From contig NZ_JAANOY010000002.1 in the NCBI RefSeq assembly GCF_011320095.1, positions 186,001 through 250,000 of the forward strand: a stretch of DNA of 64,000 nucleotides, given 5' to 3'. Both the position numbers and the translations under genes were made by a program. The notes under the pieces are model-generated. The model did no database searches. It had not been told where the DNA came from and saw nothing but the letters and a program-made list of their open reading frames with translations. Source of the stretch: Cognatiluteimonas telluris. GTDB lineage: Bacteria; Pseudomonadota; Gammaproteobacteria; Xanthomonadales; Xanthomonadaceae. This document shows positions 35,927 through 46,428 of the stretch, in pieces. How positions within the stretch are numbered: the stretch's first letter is position 1; the number at the start of each line of letters is the position of its first letter.

Positions 35927-36387
35927 TCGTTTCCCTCCGCTGCGATCTTCGATCGCGAGCGTCCTGCGGAAACCCGGGCATTGCTGGGCCGGTCGAGGCT
36001 TGCTGTCTGCGACCGATCGCCTTGCGATGTCGTCGAGACGGCATCCGCAACCCGGGCGTCCTGCCCCCCCTTCATCTCTTTTAACTCCGCATCCGCCGCT
36101 TGTCCAGCCAATGCTTTCGTCACATGTCGGCCCGGGCGCCGCGGCACCCGAAACCTGTCAATGGTCCCGGGTGGTCGACCTCCAAACCACTGTCAAAAGT
36201 CACGCCAGCGGGCTCCGGTGGCGTGCCGATCGCGAGGTTGCGCGATGGGTCGCATCCAAGTCGTGACGGCGCCCGCCTTCCGTCGTCGGCAAGACCGATA
36301 TGGCGAGCGATTCCACCTGCCGCCCCAGCTGCGCATCCCGTCGTCACTCCGGAGCCGTTATGTTCCGGCAGCAGCCAGGAGAGCCCG
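35927..36387. other. Divergent intergenic region upstream of the receptor operon
   Basis: About 460 bases between the receptor gene and the thioredoxin-like gene on the other strand. It is AT-richer near 36060-36200 (TTCATCTCTTTTAACTCCGC; ACTGTCAAAAGTCACG). No RNA gene, riboswitch or supported small gene was recognised; promoters for both sides are expected here. Confidence 0.45.
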
Positions 36388-36741
36388 ATGCCCGTCACTG
36401 GTCAAACTGCCATCGATGTCCCGACGCGAGCGCAGGTCGATGCATTCGAAGGCCCGGCCGTCCTCGAATTCGGCGCCTCGTGGTGCGGCTTCTGCGCCGG
36501 CGCGCGCATCGCGATCGATACCGTGCTGGCCGAACATCCCAACGTGCGCCATCTGCGGATCGAAGATGGACGCGGGCAGCCATTGGGCCGCTCCTACCAC
36601 GTGAAACTATGGCCGACGCTGGTGTTCCTGCGTGATGGCGTCGAGCACACGCGCCTGGTCCGGCCCGATGGCACCGCCTCGATCCGGGCAGCCATCGCAG
36701 GCATCGATGCCGCGCCACGACCCACCGACACGCCACCATGA
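36388..36741 (+). CDS. Thioredoxin family protein with CGFC active site
   Basis: A 117-residue cytoplasmic thioredoxin fold. It has AVLEFGASWCGFC (Cys33, Cys36) in place of the usual WCGPC, then VRHLRIEDGRGQPLGRSYHVKLWPTLVFLRDG with the cis-proline WPT. No signal peptide is present. AGGAGAG lies seven bases upstream of the ATG at 36388. The Phe in the CxxC loop should alter the redox potential relative to standard thioredoxin. It stands alone, 209 bases from the next supported start. Confidence 0.85.
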   Translation: MPVTGQTAIDVPTRAQVDAFEGPAVLEFGASWCGFCAGARIAIDTVLAEHPNVRHLRIEDGRGQPLGRSYHVKLWPTLVFLRDGVEHTRLVRPDGTASIRAAIAGIDAAPRPTDTPP

Positions 36742-36949
36742 CGCGTCGCGCCTGCAGACGTGTATTGCTGGTCGCGGACGGCATCGATGCGCTCGACGTC
36801 CCGGGCGCCGCCGCCGATGCCCACCTGCGCGACTTCGATATGCGGGTGCCGTCGGACGGCCGCGGATCGACCACGGCACAATGCAACCTCCAGGCACGTG
36901 TGCTTCCACGGCAGCGGCTCAGCGTCGATACGCGCGTGAGCCGGCGGCC

Positions 36950-37906
36950 GTGACCCGCCAGGGCGGCAAGTCCAAGGCCAGGCTGGTCGTCTACGCCGCG
37001 CTTGGCGGCAACCTCGCCATCGCCGCCACCAAGCTCGCCGCCGCGGCGATCACCGGCAGCTCGGCGATGCTCAGCGAAGGCGTGCACTCGCTGGTGGACA
37101 CCGCCAACGAACTGCTGCTGCTCCACGGGATGTCGCGGGCCGGCAAGCCGGCCGACCGCACCCACCCGTTCGGTTATGGGCGCGAGCTGTATTTCTGGGC
37201 TTTCATCGTGGCCTTGCTGGTGTTCGCGCTCGGCGCCGGCGTGTCGATCTACGAGGGCGTGCTGCATGTGCGGCACCCGCATCCGATGGAGCGACCGCTG
37301 GTCAACTACATCGTGCTGGGGGCGTCGCTGGTGTTCGAGGGCGTGTCGTGGGTGATCGCGCTGCGCGAGTTCCGCAGCAACAAGGGCGAGCTGGGCTACT
37401 TCCAGGCTTTCCGCCGCAGCAAGGACCCCACCACGTTCACCGTGCTGTTCGAAGACAGCGCTGCGCTGATCGGGCTGATGATCGCGCTGGTCGGCATCGG
37501 CGCGGCGCAGTGGTTCGCGATGCCCCGGCTCGATGGCGTGGCGTCGATCGCCATCGGCGTCGTGCTTGCGGTCTCATCGCTGCTGCTGGCGCGCGAGACC
37601 AAGGGCCTGCTCATCGGCGAGTCGGCCAACCCGCGTGTGCGCGACGACATCCTGCAGATCGCCGGCGAGGATCCCGCGATACGCTCGGCCAACGGCGTAT
37701 TGACCGTCCACATGGGCCCGGATGAAGTCGTCGCCGCACTCAGCGCCGAATTCCACGATGCACTGGACACCACGCAGATCGAGGCGTGCATCAACCGGAT
37801 CGAATGCGCGATCAAGCAGCGGCATCCCAGCGTGTCGATCCTGTTCGTGAAGCCGCAGACACGCGAGGTCTGGAACAAGCGGACGGCGGACGCGAGGGAC
37901 GCCTGA
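36950..37906 (+). CDS. CDF family cation efflux transporter
   Basis: A 318-residue cation diffusion facilitator that exports divalent metals (Zn, Co, Fe or Mn) in exchange for protons. Six membrane segments are visible, with the metal-site motifs SAMLSEGVHSLVDTANE in TM2 and FEDSAALIGLMIALVG in TM5. The HPFGYGRELYFWAF loop is typical of the group without a His-rich loop. The C-terminal cytoplasmic domain has VLTVHMGPDEVVAALSAEF. The start is a GTG at 36950 (VTRQGGKSKARLVVYAALGGN), as the family normally begins just before the first helix. Which metal is carried cannot be read from the sequence. Confidence 0.85.
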   Translation: MTRQGGKSKARLVVYAALGGNLAIAATKLAAAAITGSSAMLSEGVHSLVDTANELLLLHGMSRAGKPADRTHPFGYGRELYFWAFIVALLVFALGAGVSIYEGVLHVRHPHPMERPLVNYIVLGASLVFEGVSWVIALREFRSNKGELGYFQAFRRSKDPTTFTVLFEDSAALIGLMIALVGIGAAQWFAMPRLDGVASIAIGVVLAVSSLLLARETKGLLIGESANPRVRDDILQIAGEDPAIRSANGVLTVHMGPDEVVAALSAEFHDALDTTQIEACINRIECAIKQRHPSVSILFVKPQTREVWNKRTADARDA

Positions 37907-37925
37907 AGGCGATCGCAGGGGACCC

Positions 37926-38671
37926 GTGGGTTTGCAGCGGCCATTCATTGATTTCAGCCTGGCGCCTGGCGCCTGGCATGGGTTGGACGTTGCCGGCAAT
38001 CCGTACGCCGTCACCGAGGGCACGGCAGGCGGCACGTGGCACCAGTCGGCATCCATCATCAATGGCGTGTCCACCCTCAACGCGCCGGAGAATCCGGTGA
38101 CCGGGCTGGTTCTCGACGCCAACCAGACCACCGAAGTCGACTTCGGTAATTACTGCACTTGCGGCAGCGGCGGCCGGACACTCGGGCTCTGGAGCAACCC
38201 GAACGGAAAACTCAAGCTCGCCGATGGCGCCACCGGGATGAACTACGAGTTCGGGATCCTCGACGCGCTCAACCTGCGCACCGCCAACGGTGGAAACTTC
38301 TACCTCAACCTGGCCAACGCGCAGGACACCAACTACACGACGTTCCGCAACTGGCTGCTGGGAGCCACCGCGACCAACATGGCGTACATGCTGTCGGCGC
38401 AACTGGCGGCCATGCGCATGGATGTCGAAGCCGGTTGCGTCAATCCGAACAACTTCTACAAGCCGTTCGGCGGCACGATCGCCAGATGATCACCACCGCC
38501 AACACGCTGCTGTCCAACGGCGTCTGCGGCACGACCTGCAACACCACCGCGTCAAGGCAGCTGCGCACCGACCAGGAGACGGTGAAGAACAACCTCGACG
38601 CACTCAACAACGGGGCTTCGGTGATCAAGGCCAAGCCCTGCGCGTTCAAGTTCTACCTGCTGACGTATTGA
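37926..38671 (+). pseudogene. Frameshifted remnant of a surface protein
   Basis: Frame one (37926-38489) begins within a prealbumin-like repeat (GLVLDANQTTEVDFGNYCTCGSGG) and continues TLGLWSNPNGKLKL, NWLLGATATNMAYMLSAQLAAMRMDV, VNPNNFYKPFGGTI. It then stops, while a second frame carries on from 38486 with ITTANTLLSNGVCG and ends KPCAFKFYLLTY at 38671. The joined sequence reads like one protein, so a one- or two-base indel near 38485 probably broke it. The N-terminal part (signal peptide and earlier repeats) is also missing: the frame starts 20 bases after the CDF gene. A sequencing error cannot be excluded for the frameshift. Confidence 0.6.
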
Positions 38672-38693
38672 AGCCAGGCTCCCTTCCCTCCTT

Positions 38694-38719
38694 GCCCCGG
38701 ATCCGTCCGGGGCTTTTTT
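38694..38719 (+). terminator. Rho-independent terminator
   Basis: GCCCCGG (38694-38700) and CCGGGGC (38707-38713) form a stem with a six-base loop and are followed by six T residues. It ends transcription of the surface-protein remnant. Confidence 0.85.
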
Positions 38720-38805
38720 GCGGCGCTTCCAGCGAGGCGGCGGGTCACTGCCACGTCATGGCCAGGGGTGCATCATGCGCACTGGAGCATCACGACGGAG
38801 GCAGC

Positions 38806-39711
38806 ATGGAACTTGGCATGGTGGGCTTGGGCCGGATGGGCGCCAACATGGCGCGCAGGCTGCTGCGGGGCGGGCATACGGTCGTGGGTTTCGATCCCAA
38901 ACCCGAACCGCGCAAGGCGCTCGAAGACGATGGCGGCGGCTCTGCCGACTCGCTGCAGGCGCTGGTCGCCGCGCTGCCGGCACCGCGTGCGGTGTGGATG
39001 ATGGTCCCGGCCGGCGCGATCACCGACAGCACGGTCGAGAGCCTGTCCGGGCTGCTGGCGTCCGGCGACACGCTGATCGACGGCGGCAATTCCAACTACA
39101 AGGACACGCTGCGTCGCGCGGCGCAGCTTGCGCCCAAGGGCATCGCCTACGTCGACGCCGGCACCAGCGGCGGCGTCTGGGGGCTGGAGGAAGGCTACAG
39201 CCTGATGGTTGGTGGCGACGAAGCCGTCGTCGCACGACTGCGGCCGATCTTCGAAACCCTGGCGCCGGCGCCGGACGCCGGCTGGGGCCGGGTCGGCCCG
39301 GTCGGTTCGGGACATTTCACCAAGATGGTCCACAACGGCATCGAATACGGGCTGATGCAGGCCTATGCCGAAGGATTCTCGATCCTGCAGCACAAGCAGA
39401 ACTTCCAGCTCGACCTGCACCAGGTCGCGGAGATCTGGCGCACCGGCAGCGTCGTGCGCTCGTGGCTGCTGGACCTGACGGCCGATGCCCTGGGAAAGAA
39501 TCCGACCATGGACGGCATCGCGCCCTGGGTGGCCGATTCGGGCGAAGGCCGCTGGACGCTGCAGGAAGCCATCGATCTGGACGTGCCCGCGCCGGTGATC
39601 GCGCTGTCGCTGATGGCGCGGCTGCGCTCGCGCGACAACGATTCGTTCGCCGACAAGCTGCTGGCGGCGATGCGCAACGAGTTCGGCGGGCATCCCATCC
39701 GCAAGGAATGA
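38806..39711 (+). CDS. gnd: 6-phosphogluconate dehydrogenase, short (GndA/YqeC-like) type
   Basis: A 301-residue decarboxylating 6-phosphogluconate dehydrogenase, converting 6-phosphogluconate to ribulose 5-phosphate. It has the Rossmann motif GLGRMGANMARRL, the substrate loop DGGNSNYKDT, YVDAGTSGGVWGLEEGYSLMVGG, and catalytic SGHFTKMVHNGIEYGLMQ. At about 300 residues it belongs to the short bacterial type rather than the 470-residue E. coli Gnd. ACGGAGG precedes the ATG. It lies on the plus strand a few kb from zwf, tal, pgi and tkt on the minus strand, so one pathway is clustered but split over two transcripts. Confidence 0.9.
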   Translation: MELGMVGLGRMGANMARRLLRGGHTVVGFDPKPEPRKALEDDGGGSADSLQALVAALPAPRAVWMMVPAGAITDSTVESLSGLLASGDTLIDGGNSNYKDTLRRAAQLAPKGIAYVDAGTSGGVWGLEEGYSLMVGGDEAVVARLRPIFETLAPAPDAGWGRVGPVGSGHFTKMVHNGIEYGLMQAYAEGFSILQHKQNFQLDLHQVAEIWRTGSVVRSWLLDLTADALGKNPTMDGIAPWVADSGEGRWTLQEAIDLDVPAPVIALSLMARLRSRDNDSFADKLLAAMRNEFGGHPIRKE

Positions 39712-39717
39712 CCGGTA

Positions 39718-39748
39718 GTCATCGAACGACCGGTTCATCTTCGATGAC
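39718..39748. repeat. Inverted repeat after gnd, with GTAGGAGC-type repeat
   Basis: GTCATCGAA (39718-39726) and TTCGATGAC (39740-39748) form a perfect 9-pair hairpin just after the gnd stop, without a T tract. Just downstream CGTAGGAGCGCATCCAGCCGCGA (about 39758-39780) belongs to a repeat family frequent in Xanthomonadaceae and pseudomonads; a related copy is at about 41241-41272. Confidence 0.55.
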
Positions 39749-39922
39749 CGCCCCTTCGTAGGAGCGCATCCAGCCGCGAGCTTTCGGTCCTTGTTGCCGC
39801 GACCGGGCCGGGAGCTCGTGGCTGAAGCCGCGCCTGCGAAAGACAGTCGCGGCCACGCAGGGCAGCGACTCTCTTTCGCCGGCATGACATGCTTGCGCGA
39901 TGCCTCGCGCACCCACACCCGG

Positions 39923-41188
39923 ATGACTGCCTTCCACGCTGCCCATCTCGCGACGTGGACTGTCGCCGCGTCCGCGGTGACGGGCGTGATCCTGCGCCCC
40001 TGGCGGATGCATGAGGCGGTCTGGGCGGTGGCAGGGGCCGCGGCGTTGGTGCTGGCGGGGCTGGTGTCATGGCGCAATGCGGGCATCGCGGTTGGCAGGG
40101 GCCTGGACGTGTATCTGTTCCTGGCCGGGATGATGCTGCTGTCGGAACTTGCGCGACGCGAAGGCCTGTTCGATTTCCTCGCCGCGCACGCGGTGGAGCT
40201 TGCCGCGGGCTCGCCGCGGCGGTTGTTCCTGCTGACCTACGCGATCGGCACGCTGGTGACGGTGTTCATGTCCAACGACGCCACCGCCGTGGTGCTCACG
40301 CCGGCCGTGTACGCCGTGGCGCGCAGGGCGAAGGCCGATGCCCTGCCCTACCTGTTCGCCTGCGCCTTCATCGCCAACGCCGCCAGCTTCGTGCTGCCGA
40401 TTTCCAACCCCGCCAACCTGGTCATTTTCGGCACGCACATGCCGCCGCTGCTGCAGTGGCTGGGCCAATTCACGTTGCCCTCGCTGCTGGCGGTGGTGGC
40501 GACGTTCGCGATGCACCGTCGACTGGAGCACGGCCACCTGTGCCGCCCGATCGATTCCGGGATCGAGATCCCCACGCTGTCCCGTAGCGGCGCGCTCACC
40601 GGCTACGGCATCGCGCTGGTCGCCATCGCGTTGCTCCTCGCGTCCTTCCATGGCGTGGCGCTCGGCCCGCCCACGCTGCTCGCCACCTCCGTCGTCGCGG
40701 CGGTCGTGCTGTTCGCCAAGCGCGAGGCGCCCTGGGCCACGCTGCGCCATGTGTCCTGGGGGGTGCTGCCCCTGGTCGCTGGATTGTTCGTCCTCGTGCA
40801 GGGATTGCAGCAGACAGGCGCCGTCAGCGGGCTTGCCCGGCTGTTGCAGTCCGCGGCCGACGCCTCCACGGCCGCGGCGGCCTGGGGTGCCGGCATCGGC
40901 TTGGCGCTCGCGTGCAACCTGGTCAACAACCTGCCGATGGGGCTGGTCGCGGGCACGGCGGTCAACGCAACGCAGGTCGACCCCGTGGTGCGCGGCGCGA
41001 TCGCCATCGCGATCGATCTCGGGCCGAACCTGTCGGTCACCGGCTCACTGGCAACCATCCTCTGGCTCACGGCCATCCGTCGCGAAGGCGAGGACGTCAC
41101 GGCATGGCAGTTCCTGCGTCGCGGCGCGCTGGTGATGCCGTTGGCGCTGCTGGCGGCGCTGGCTGGATTGTGGCTGCAGGCGGGTTGA
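39923..41188 (+). CDS. ArsB/NhaD-like permease
   Basis: A 421-residue ion transporter of the ArsB/SLC13 superfamily with about 11-12 membrane segments. It carries the family signature MSNDATAVVLTPAVYAVARRAKADALPYLFACAFIANAASFVLPISNPANLVIF, and the second half-repeat VNNLPMGLVAGTAVNAT with DLGPNLSVTGSLATILWL. These two halves match arsenite efflux pumps (ArsB). No arsR, arsC or arsA is adjacent, so arsenite as substrate is likely but not shown. The start at 39923 is chosen for length against the family; an ATG at 39884 is possible. Confidence 0.82.
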   Translation: MTAFHAAHLATWTVAASAVTGVILRPWRMHEAVWAVAGAAALVLAGLVSWRNAGIAVGRGLDVYLFLAGMMLLSELARREGLFDFLAAHAVELAAGSPRRLFLLTYAIGTLVTVFMSNDATAVVLTPAVYAVARRAKADALPYLFACAFIANAASFVLPISNPANLVIFGTHMPPLLQWLGQFTLPSLLAVVATFAMHRRLEHGHLCRPIDSGIEIPTLSRSGALTGYGIALVAIALLLASFHGVALGPPTLLATSVVAAVVLFAKREAPWATLRHVSWGVLPLVAGLFVLVQGLQQTGAVSGLARLLQSAADASTAAAAWGAGIGLALACNLVNNLPMGLVAGTAVNATQVDPVVRGAIAIAIDLGPNLSVTGSLATILWLTAIRREGEDVTAWQFLRRGALVMPLALLAALAGLWLQAG

Positions 41189-41272
41189 TCTGGCGTCGGA
41201 GCGCGCGGGCCTGGAGGCGTTCCCACGAAGAGCAAGCTCCTGTAGGAGCGGCTGCAGCGGCAAGCTCCGGCC

Positions 41273-41500
41273 TCAATCAACAAGCCGCAGCGCCGATCCC
41301 TTGTGGGCGGCGATATGGTCGCTCTTGTCGCTCTTGATCTCGTACTGCGGGTCGTCCTTGCTCGCGCGATGGGTGTGGCCCTTGTAGTCGAAGTCGCGCG
41401 TATGGACCTTGATGATGTGGCCGCTGACATGGCCGGCTTCCGAATTCCAGCGGACGTGGTCGCCGACCTTGAATTGCGAATCGCCCGACCGCGTGCTCAT
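41273..41500 (-). CDS. HVA1/DUF2945 small TUDOR-like protein
   Basis: A 75-residue protein with [63 protein letters not shown]. It is the 'hypervirulence associated protein' TUDOR domain, an SH3-like fold of unknown role widespread in bacteria. It is coupled to the end of tkt (ATGA overlap), which suggests co-expression with the sugar-phosphate genes rather than a functional link. Confidence 0.85.
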   Translation of the reverse strand: MSTRSGDSQFKVGDHVRWNSEAGHVSGHIIKVHTRDFDYKGHTHRASKDDPQYEIKSDKSDHIAAHKGSALRLVD

Positions 41501-43563
41501 CGCCGCGCCGATGCCGTGGCCGAGGACAGCACCGCCTGTGCGCGGCGGCAGACCTCGTCGACGGTGAATCCGAATTCGCGCAGGTTGGTCCCGCCTGGGG
41601 CCGATGCGCCGAAATGATCGATGCCGAGCACATCGCCACTGTCGCCGACGTAGCGCCACCAGCCCTGGGTGGCACCGGCTTCCACCGCCAGGCGCGCACG
41701 GATCGTGGGCGGCAGCACGCTGTCGCGGTAGTCCTGCGGCTGGGCGTCGAACAACTCCCAGCTGGGCATCGATACGCAGCGCACCGCCAAGCCGGTTTCG
41801 CGCAGGCGCGCGGCCGCATCCACCACCAGGTGCACCTCTGACCCGGACGCGATCAGGATCACCGCCGGATCCGCGTCGCCGTCGTCGAGGACGTAGGCAC
41901 CGTGACGCAGGCCGTCGGCGGCGGCGAACGTGCCGCGATCCAGCGTCGGCATCGCCTGCCGCGACAACACCAGCGTCACCGGCGTCCCGCGCGTCTCCAG
42001 TGCCACGCGCCAGGCGACCGCCGTTTCGTTGGCGTCGCCCGGGCGGATCACGACCAGGTTGGGTATCGCACGCAACCCGGCCAGCTGCTCGATCGGTTCG
42101 TGCGTGGGCCCGTCCTCCCCGACCGCGATGCTGTCGTGGGTGAACACGTTGATGACGTGCAGTTTCGACAACGCCGCCAGCCGCATCGGCGGGCGCATGT
42201 AGTCGGAGAAGATCAGGAACGTCGCGGTATAGGGGATGCAGCCGGCGTGCGCCGCCATGCCATTGGCGATCGCGCCCATCGCATGCTCGCGGACGCCGAA
42301 ATGGATGTTGCGCCCGGCGTGGCTCCAGCCCCCCGCATCCGATCCCTGTGGATCCTGTCCTGCCTGCAACGGGGGATTGAAATCGCCGAAGCCCTTGAGC
42401 GCGGTCTTGGTCGATGTGTCGAGGTCGGCCGAGCCGCCTGTGAGCGTCGGCAGGTTGGGCGCGATCGCATTCATCACCTTGCCGGACGCCTCGCGCGTCG
42501 CCATGCCCTTGGCATCGGCCGGGAACACCGGGATATCGCCGTCCCAGCCTTCGGGGAGCGCGCCATGCAGGCTCCGCTCGAGTTCGGCCGCCAGCGATCG
42601 GTTGGCCTGCGCATATCCCGAGAAGCGGTCGTTCCACTGCTGCTCGAGCGCGATGCCGCGGTCCACGGCCTTGCGCATGTGCGCCAGCGCATCGTCCGGC
42701 ACGATGAAGTCCGGTTCCACTGGCCAGCCGTAGTGCTGCTTGGTCCTGCGCACGTTGTCCACGCCCAGCGGTGAGCCGTGGGCTTCGAAACTGTCCTGTT
42801 CCGGCGAGCCGTACCCGATATGCGTGCGCACCAGGATGAGCGAAGGACGCGTGGTCTCGTCCTGTGCGGCCTGCAGCGCGGCGTCGATCGCCTCCAGGTC
42901 GTTGCCGTCGTCGACATGCACGATGTGCCAGCCATAGGCGGCGAAACGCGCGGCGCGATCCTCGGTGAAGGTGATGTCCGTGCCCGCCGCCAGCGTCACG
43001 TAATTGTCGTCGTACAGCACGTTCAACTTGCCGAGCTTGAGATGGCCGGCCAGCGACGCCGCCTCGGACGCCACGCCTTCCATCAGGTCGCCATCGCTGG
43101 CCAGCACCCACGTGCGATGGTCGATGACGGTGTGGTTCGGCGTGTTGTAACGCGCCGCCAGTTGCGCCTCGGCGATGGCCATGCCGACGGCATTGCCGAC
43201 GCCCTGCCCCAGCGGCCCGGTGGTGACCTCGACGCCGGGCGTATGGCCACGCTCCGGATGTCCCGGCGTCCGGCTGCCCCATTGGCGGAACTGCTTGATG
43301 TCGTCCAGCGACAGGTCGTAGCCGGTCATGTACAGCAGCGCGTAGAGCAGCATCGAGCCGTGTCCGGCCGACAGCACGAAACGGTCGCGGTTGGTCCAGC
43401 CGGGGTTGCTTGGACTGTGCCGCAGGAAGCGATCCCACAGCACGTACGCCATCGGCATCGCGCCCAGCGGCAGGCCCGGATGGCCGCTGTTGGCCTTCTG
43501 CACCGCGTCCACCGCGAGAAAGCGCATCGTGTCGATGCAGCGCTGGTCGAGTTGTGCGGACAT
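41497..43563 (-). CDS. tkt: Transketolase
   Basis: A 688-residue thiamine-diphosphate enzyme that moves two-carbon units between sugar phosphates in the non-oxidative pentose phosphate pathway. It shows [59 protein letters not shown], the TPP/Mg motif [22 protein letters not shown], and in the Pyr domain [16 protein letters not shown] and [19 protein letters not shown]. Full length, all core motifs intact. The ATG at 43563 has GGAGG-like sequence upstream. It sits 44 bases downstream of pgi. Confidence 0.95.
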   Translation of the reverse strand: MSAQLDQRCIDTMRFLAVDAVQKANSGHPGLPLGAMPMAYVLWDRFLRHSPSNPGWTNRDRFVLSAGHGSMLLYALLYMTGYDLSLDDIKQFRQWGSRTPGHPERGHTPGVEVTTGPLGQGVGNAVGMAIAEAQLAARYNTPNHTVIDHRTWVLASDGDLMEGVASEAASLAGHLKLGKLNVLYDDNYVTLAAGTDITFTEDRAARFAAYGWHIVHVDDGNDLEAIDAALQAAQDETTRPSLILVRTHIGYGSPEQDSFEAHGSPLGVDNVRRTKQHYGWPVEPDFIVPDDALAHMRKAVDRGIALEQQWNDRFSGYAQANRSLAAELERSLHGALPEGWDGDIPVFPADAKGMATREASGKVMNAIAPNLPTLTGGSADLDTSTKTALKGFGDFNPPLQAGQDPQGSDAGGWSHAGRNIHFGVREHAMGAIANGMAAHAGCIPYTATFLIFSDYMRPPMRLAALSKLHVINVFTHDSIAVGEDGPTHEPIEQLAGLRAIPNLVVIRPGDANETAVAWRVALETRGTPVTLVLSRQAMPTLDRGTFAAADGLRHGAYVLDDGDADPAVILIASGSEVHLVVDAAARLRETGLAVRCVSMPSWELFDAQPQDYRDSVLPPTIRARLAVEAGATQGWWRYVGDSGDVLGIDHFGASAPGGTNLREFGFTVDEVCRRAQAVLSSATASARR

Positions 43564-43607
43564 GGAGCCTCCCGGCGATTGGTTGTATGGCTGGCGCGTC
43601 GCAGGCG

Positions 43608-45272
43608 TCACTTCCGCCGGCGGTGCGCGCGGTAGCGCGTGATCAGGGCATTGGTGGAACTGTCGTGCTGCAGCGACGGCGCTTGGGCGGACGCGATTTC
43701 GGCTTCGGTGCGTCTGGCCAGTTGCTTGCCCAGTTCCACGCCCCACTGGTCGAAACTGTCGATGTCCCAGATCGCGCCCTGCACGTACACGCTGTGTTCG
43801 TACAAGGCGACCAGTGCGCCCAGGGCATGCGGCGTCAGGCGGTCGACGAGGATCGTGCTGCTGGGGCGGTTGCCGTCGAACACGCGATGCGGCGCGAGAC
43901 GCTCGGGCGTGCCTTCATCCTGCACCTGCTGCAGTGACTTTCCGAAGGCCAGTGCCTCGCCCTGGGCGAAGAGGTTCGCCATCAGCAGGTCATGCTGCCG
44001 GTCCAGCGGATTGAGCGGCTGGCAGAAGCCGATGAAATCGCAGGGCACGATCCGCGTCCCCTGGTGGATCAACTGGTAGAACGAATGCTGGCCGTTGGTG
44101 CCGGGCTCGCCCCAGTAGATCGGCCCCGTCTGGTAATCGCAGCGGCTGCCGTCGCGCGTGACGTGCTTGCCATTGCTCTCCATCGTCAGCTGCTGCAGGT
44201 AGGCGGGGAAGCGCTTGAGGTACTGCGCGTACGGCAACACCGCCACGGTGGCCGCGCCGAGGAAGTCGTTGTTCCAGACGCCGAGCAGGCCCATCAACAC
44301 CGGCAGGTTGCGCTCGAGCGGCGTGCCGCGGAAATGCACGTCCATCGCGTGGAACCCGGCGAGCATGTCGCCGAAGTGCGCCGGCCCGATCGCGACCATC
44401 GTCGACAGCCCGATCGCGGAGTCCATCGAATAGCGCCCGCCCACCCAGTCCCAGAACCCGAACATGTTGTCGGTGTCGATGCCGAAATCGCGCACGCCCT
44501 CGGCGTTGGTCGAGACCGCGACGAAATGCCTAGCGATCGCGCCTTCGCCCAGCGCGGCCGTGCACCAGTCGCGCGCGGCACGCGCGTTGGTCAGCGTTTC
44601 CTGGGTGGTGAACGTCTTGGAGCAGACGATGAACAGCGTCTGCGCCGGATCCAGGTCGCGCGTGGCTTCGATGAAATCGGTGGGATCGACATTGGAGACG
44701 AAACGCAGCGTCAGGTCGCGCTGGCTGTAATGGCGCAATGCCTCGTAGGCCATCACCGGCCCGAGGTCGGAACCACCGATGCCGATGTTGATCACGTTGC
44801 GGATGCGCTGGCCGGTGGCGCCGGTCCAGCGGCCGTCGCGCACGCGATCGGCGAACCCGGACATGCGCGACAGCACGGCCTGCACTTCGGACACCACGTC
44901 GGTGCCGTCGACCTCCAGCCGCGTCCCGGCCGGCATCCGCAACGCCACGTGCAGCGCCGCGCGATCCTCGGTGACATTGACGTGCTGGCCGGTGAACATC
45001 GCCTGGATCCGCGCCGGCAGCGCGCAGGCATGGGCCAGGTCGAACAACAGCGCCAGCGTGTCGTCGCCCACGCGCTGGCGCGAGTAATCCAGGTAGAGTC
45101 CCGCGCCCTCGGCGACCAGGCGGGTGCCACGCTTGGGATCATCGGCGAACCAGTCGCGCAACGTCCGATCCCGCGTCGCCTGCGCATGCTGCAGCAGCGC
45201 CTGCCATTGCGGGCGCTGCGTCAATGGGCCGCCCGTCGCCGGGCCATTCGTCGCCGGTGCCTTCGCATCCAT
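43608..45272 (-). CDS. pgi: Glucose-6-phosphate isomerase
   Basis: A 554-residue enzyme interconverting glucose 6-phosphate and fructose 6-phosphate. Signatures are [56 protein letters not shown], and [27 protein letters not shown] with the catalytic Glu and His. The ATG overlaps the tal stop (ATGA). With tal, tkt and zwf alongside, the operon lets hexose phosphate be recycled through the pentose phosphate cycle. Confidence 0.95.
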   Translation of the reverse strand: MDAKAPATNGPATGGPLTQRPQWQALLQHAQATRDRTLRDWFADDPKRGTRLVAEGAGLYLDYSRQRVGDDTLALLFDLAHACALPARIQAMFTGQHVNVTEDRAALHVALRMPAGTRLEVDGTDVVSEVQAVLSRMSGFADRVRDGRWTGATGQRIRNVINIGIGGSDLGPVMAYEALRHYSQRDLTLRFVSNVDPTDFIEATRDLDPAQTLFIVCSKTFTTQETLTNARAARDWCTAALGEGAIARHFVAVSTNAEGVRDFGIDTDNMFGFWDWVGGRYSMDSAIGLSTMVAIGPAHFGDMLAGFHAMDVHFRGTPLERNLPVLMGLLGVWNNDFLGAATVAVLPYAQYLKRFPAYLQQLTMESNGKHVTRDGSRCDYQTGPIYWGEPGTNGQHSFYQLIHQGTRIVPCDFIGFCQPLNPLDRQHDLLMANLFAQGEALAFGKSLQQVQDEGTPERLAPHRVFDGNRPSSTILVDRLTPHALGALVALYEHSVYVQGAIWDIDSFDQWGVELGKQLARRTEAEIASAQAPSLQHDSSTNALITRYRAHRRRK

Positions 45273-46378
45273 CACGCCGGCCGCTCCCTGGATGACTCGC
45301 CGCCTGCGGCGGCCATCTTGCCTTCGATGCGCTGCATCAACTGCTTCCAGGACTTGACGAAGGACTGCGCGCCCTCCACCTGCAGGCGCGCGGCCAGCGC
45401 GTCGACGTCGATGCCTGCCTTGGCGAACTGCTCGAGCACCGCGTCGCAGTCGCCGCCATCCATGGCCATCGCCCCGGCAGCTTCGCCATGGTCGGCGAAG
45501 GCGGCCAGGGTTTTTTCCGGAACGGTATCGATCGTGTCCGGCGCGGCCAGCGCGCTGACGTAGAGCGTGTCGGGCGCGGCGGGATTCTTGGTGCTGGTGC
45601 TGGCCCAGAGCAGGCGCTGCACGCGCGCCCCGGCGGCGGCCAGGCGTTGCCAGCGTTCGGACGCCAGCAACTGCCGATAGGCGCGATAGGCGCGCTGGCC
45701 GACCGCGATGCCGAGCCGGTCGTTGAGTTCGTCCGGCACCTTGCCGGCGACGGCCTTGTCCCAGCGGCTGACGAACAACGAAGCGACCGACGTCACCACC
45801 GGGTCGCGCCCGGCCTGGAGCCGGCGCTCGATGCCGCGCATGTAGGCCTCGGCGACCGCAGTGTACTGCTCGGCCGAGAACAGCAGCGTCACGTTGATCG
45901 GCACCCCGTTGAAAATCGATTCCTCGATCGCCGGAACGCCTTCGGGCGTGCCCGGGATCTTGATGAAGAGATTGTCGCGCGCGCCCTGTCGGTGGATGCG
46001 CGCGGCCGCCTCGATGCTCTTTGCGGTATCGCTGGCCAGCAGGGGCGACAACTCCATGGACACCCAACCGTCGACGCCGCCGCTGGCCTGGTGCGCAGGC
46101 TGGAAGAGATCCGCGGCGCGACGCAGGTCTTCCAGCGCCAGCTCCAGGAACAGTGCTTCGGCATCCAGGCCCGCGGCGTGCTTGTCGCGGATGCCGGCGT
46201 CGTAGGCGCTGCCGTGGCCGAGCGCCTCGTCGAAGATCGTCGGGTTGGACGTCAGCCCGGTGAGGCCGTAGTCGCCGATGTAACGCGCCAACGTGCCGCT
46301 GTCGAGCAGGTCGCGGGTGATGTTGTCCAGCCACAGGCTCTGGCCGAGGTCGCGCAGCTGTTTCAGGCGCGGGTTCAT
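45272..46378 (-). CDS. tal: Transaldolase
   Basis: A 368-residue transaldolase of the longer TalA-like type also found in actinobacteria and cyanobacteria. It has [24 protein letters not shown], then [22 protein letters not shown] with the Schiff-base Lys, then [18 protein letters not shown] and [11 protein letters not shown]. It transfers dihydroxyacetone units between sugar phosphates. It is coupled to pgi at its end. The 5' flank contains a short direct repeat (GTTCATGGATGC, twice between 46390 and 46415). Confidence 0.93.
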   Translation of the reverse strand: MNPRLKQLRDLGQSLWLDNITRDLLDSGTLARYIGDYGLTGLTSNPTIFDEALGHGSAYDAGIRDKHAAGLDAEALFLELALEDLRRAADLFQPAHQASGGVDGWVSMELSPLLASDTAKSIEAAARIHRQGARDNLFIKIPGTPEGVPAIEESIFNGVPINVTLLFSAEQYTAVAEAYMRGIERRLQAGRDPVVTSVASLFVSRWDKAVAGKVPDELNDRLGIAVGQRAYRAYRQLLASERWQRLAAAGARVQRLLWASTSTKNPAAPDTLYVSALAAPDTIDTVPEKTLAAFADHGEAAGAMAMDGGDCDAVLEQFAKAGIDVDALAARLQVEGAQSFVKSWKQLMQRIEGKMAAAGGESSRERPA

Positions 46379-46428
46379 GACGTCTCCTTGTTCATGGATG
46401 CATGGTTCATGGATGCGTGCGTGCGCTG

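Noticed and set aside
34253-36604. Plus-strand frame of 783 codons opposite the receptor gene
   Set aside because: Shadow of the TonB-dependent receptor; it also crosses the start of the thioredoxin-like gene in another frame.
36738-36953. 71-codon frame between the thioredoxin-like and CDF genes
   Set aside because: Although its ATG overlaps the previous stop, the protein is Arg-rich without pattern and runs into the CDF start; likely chance.
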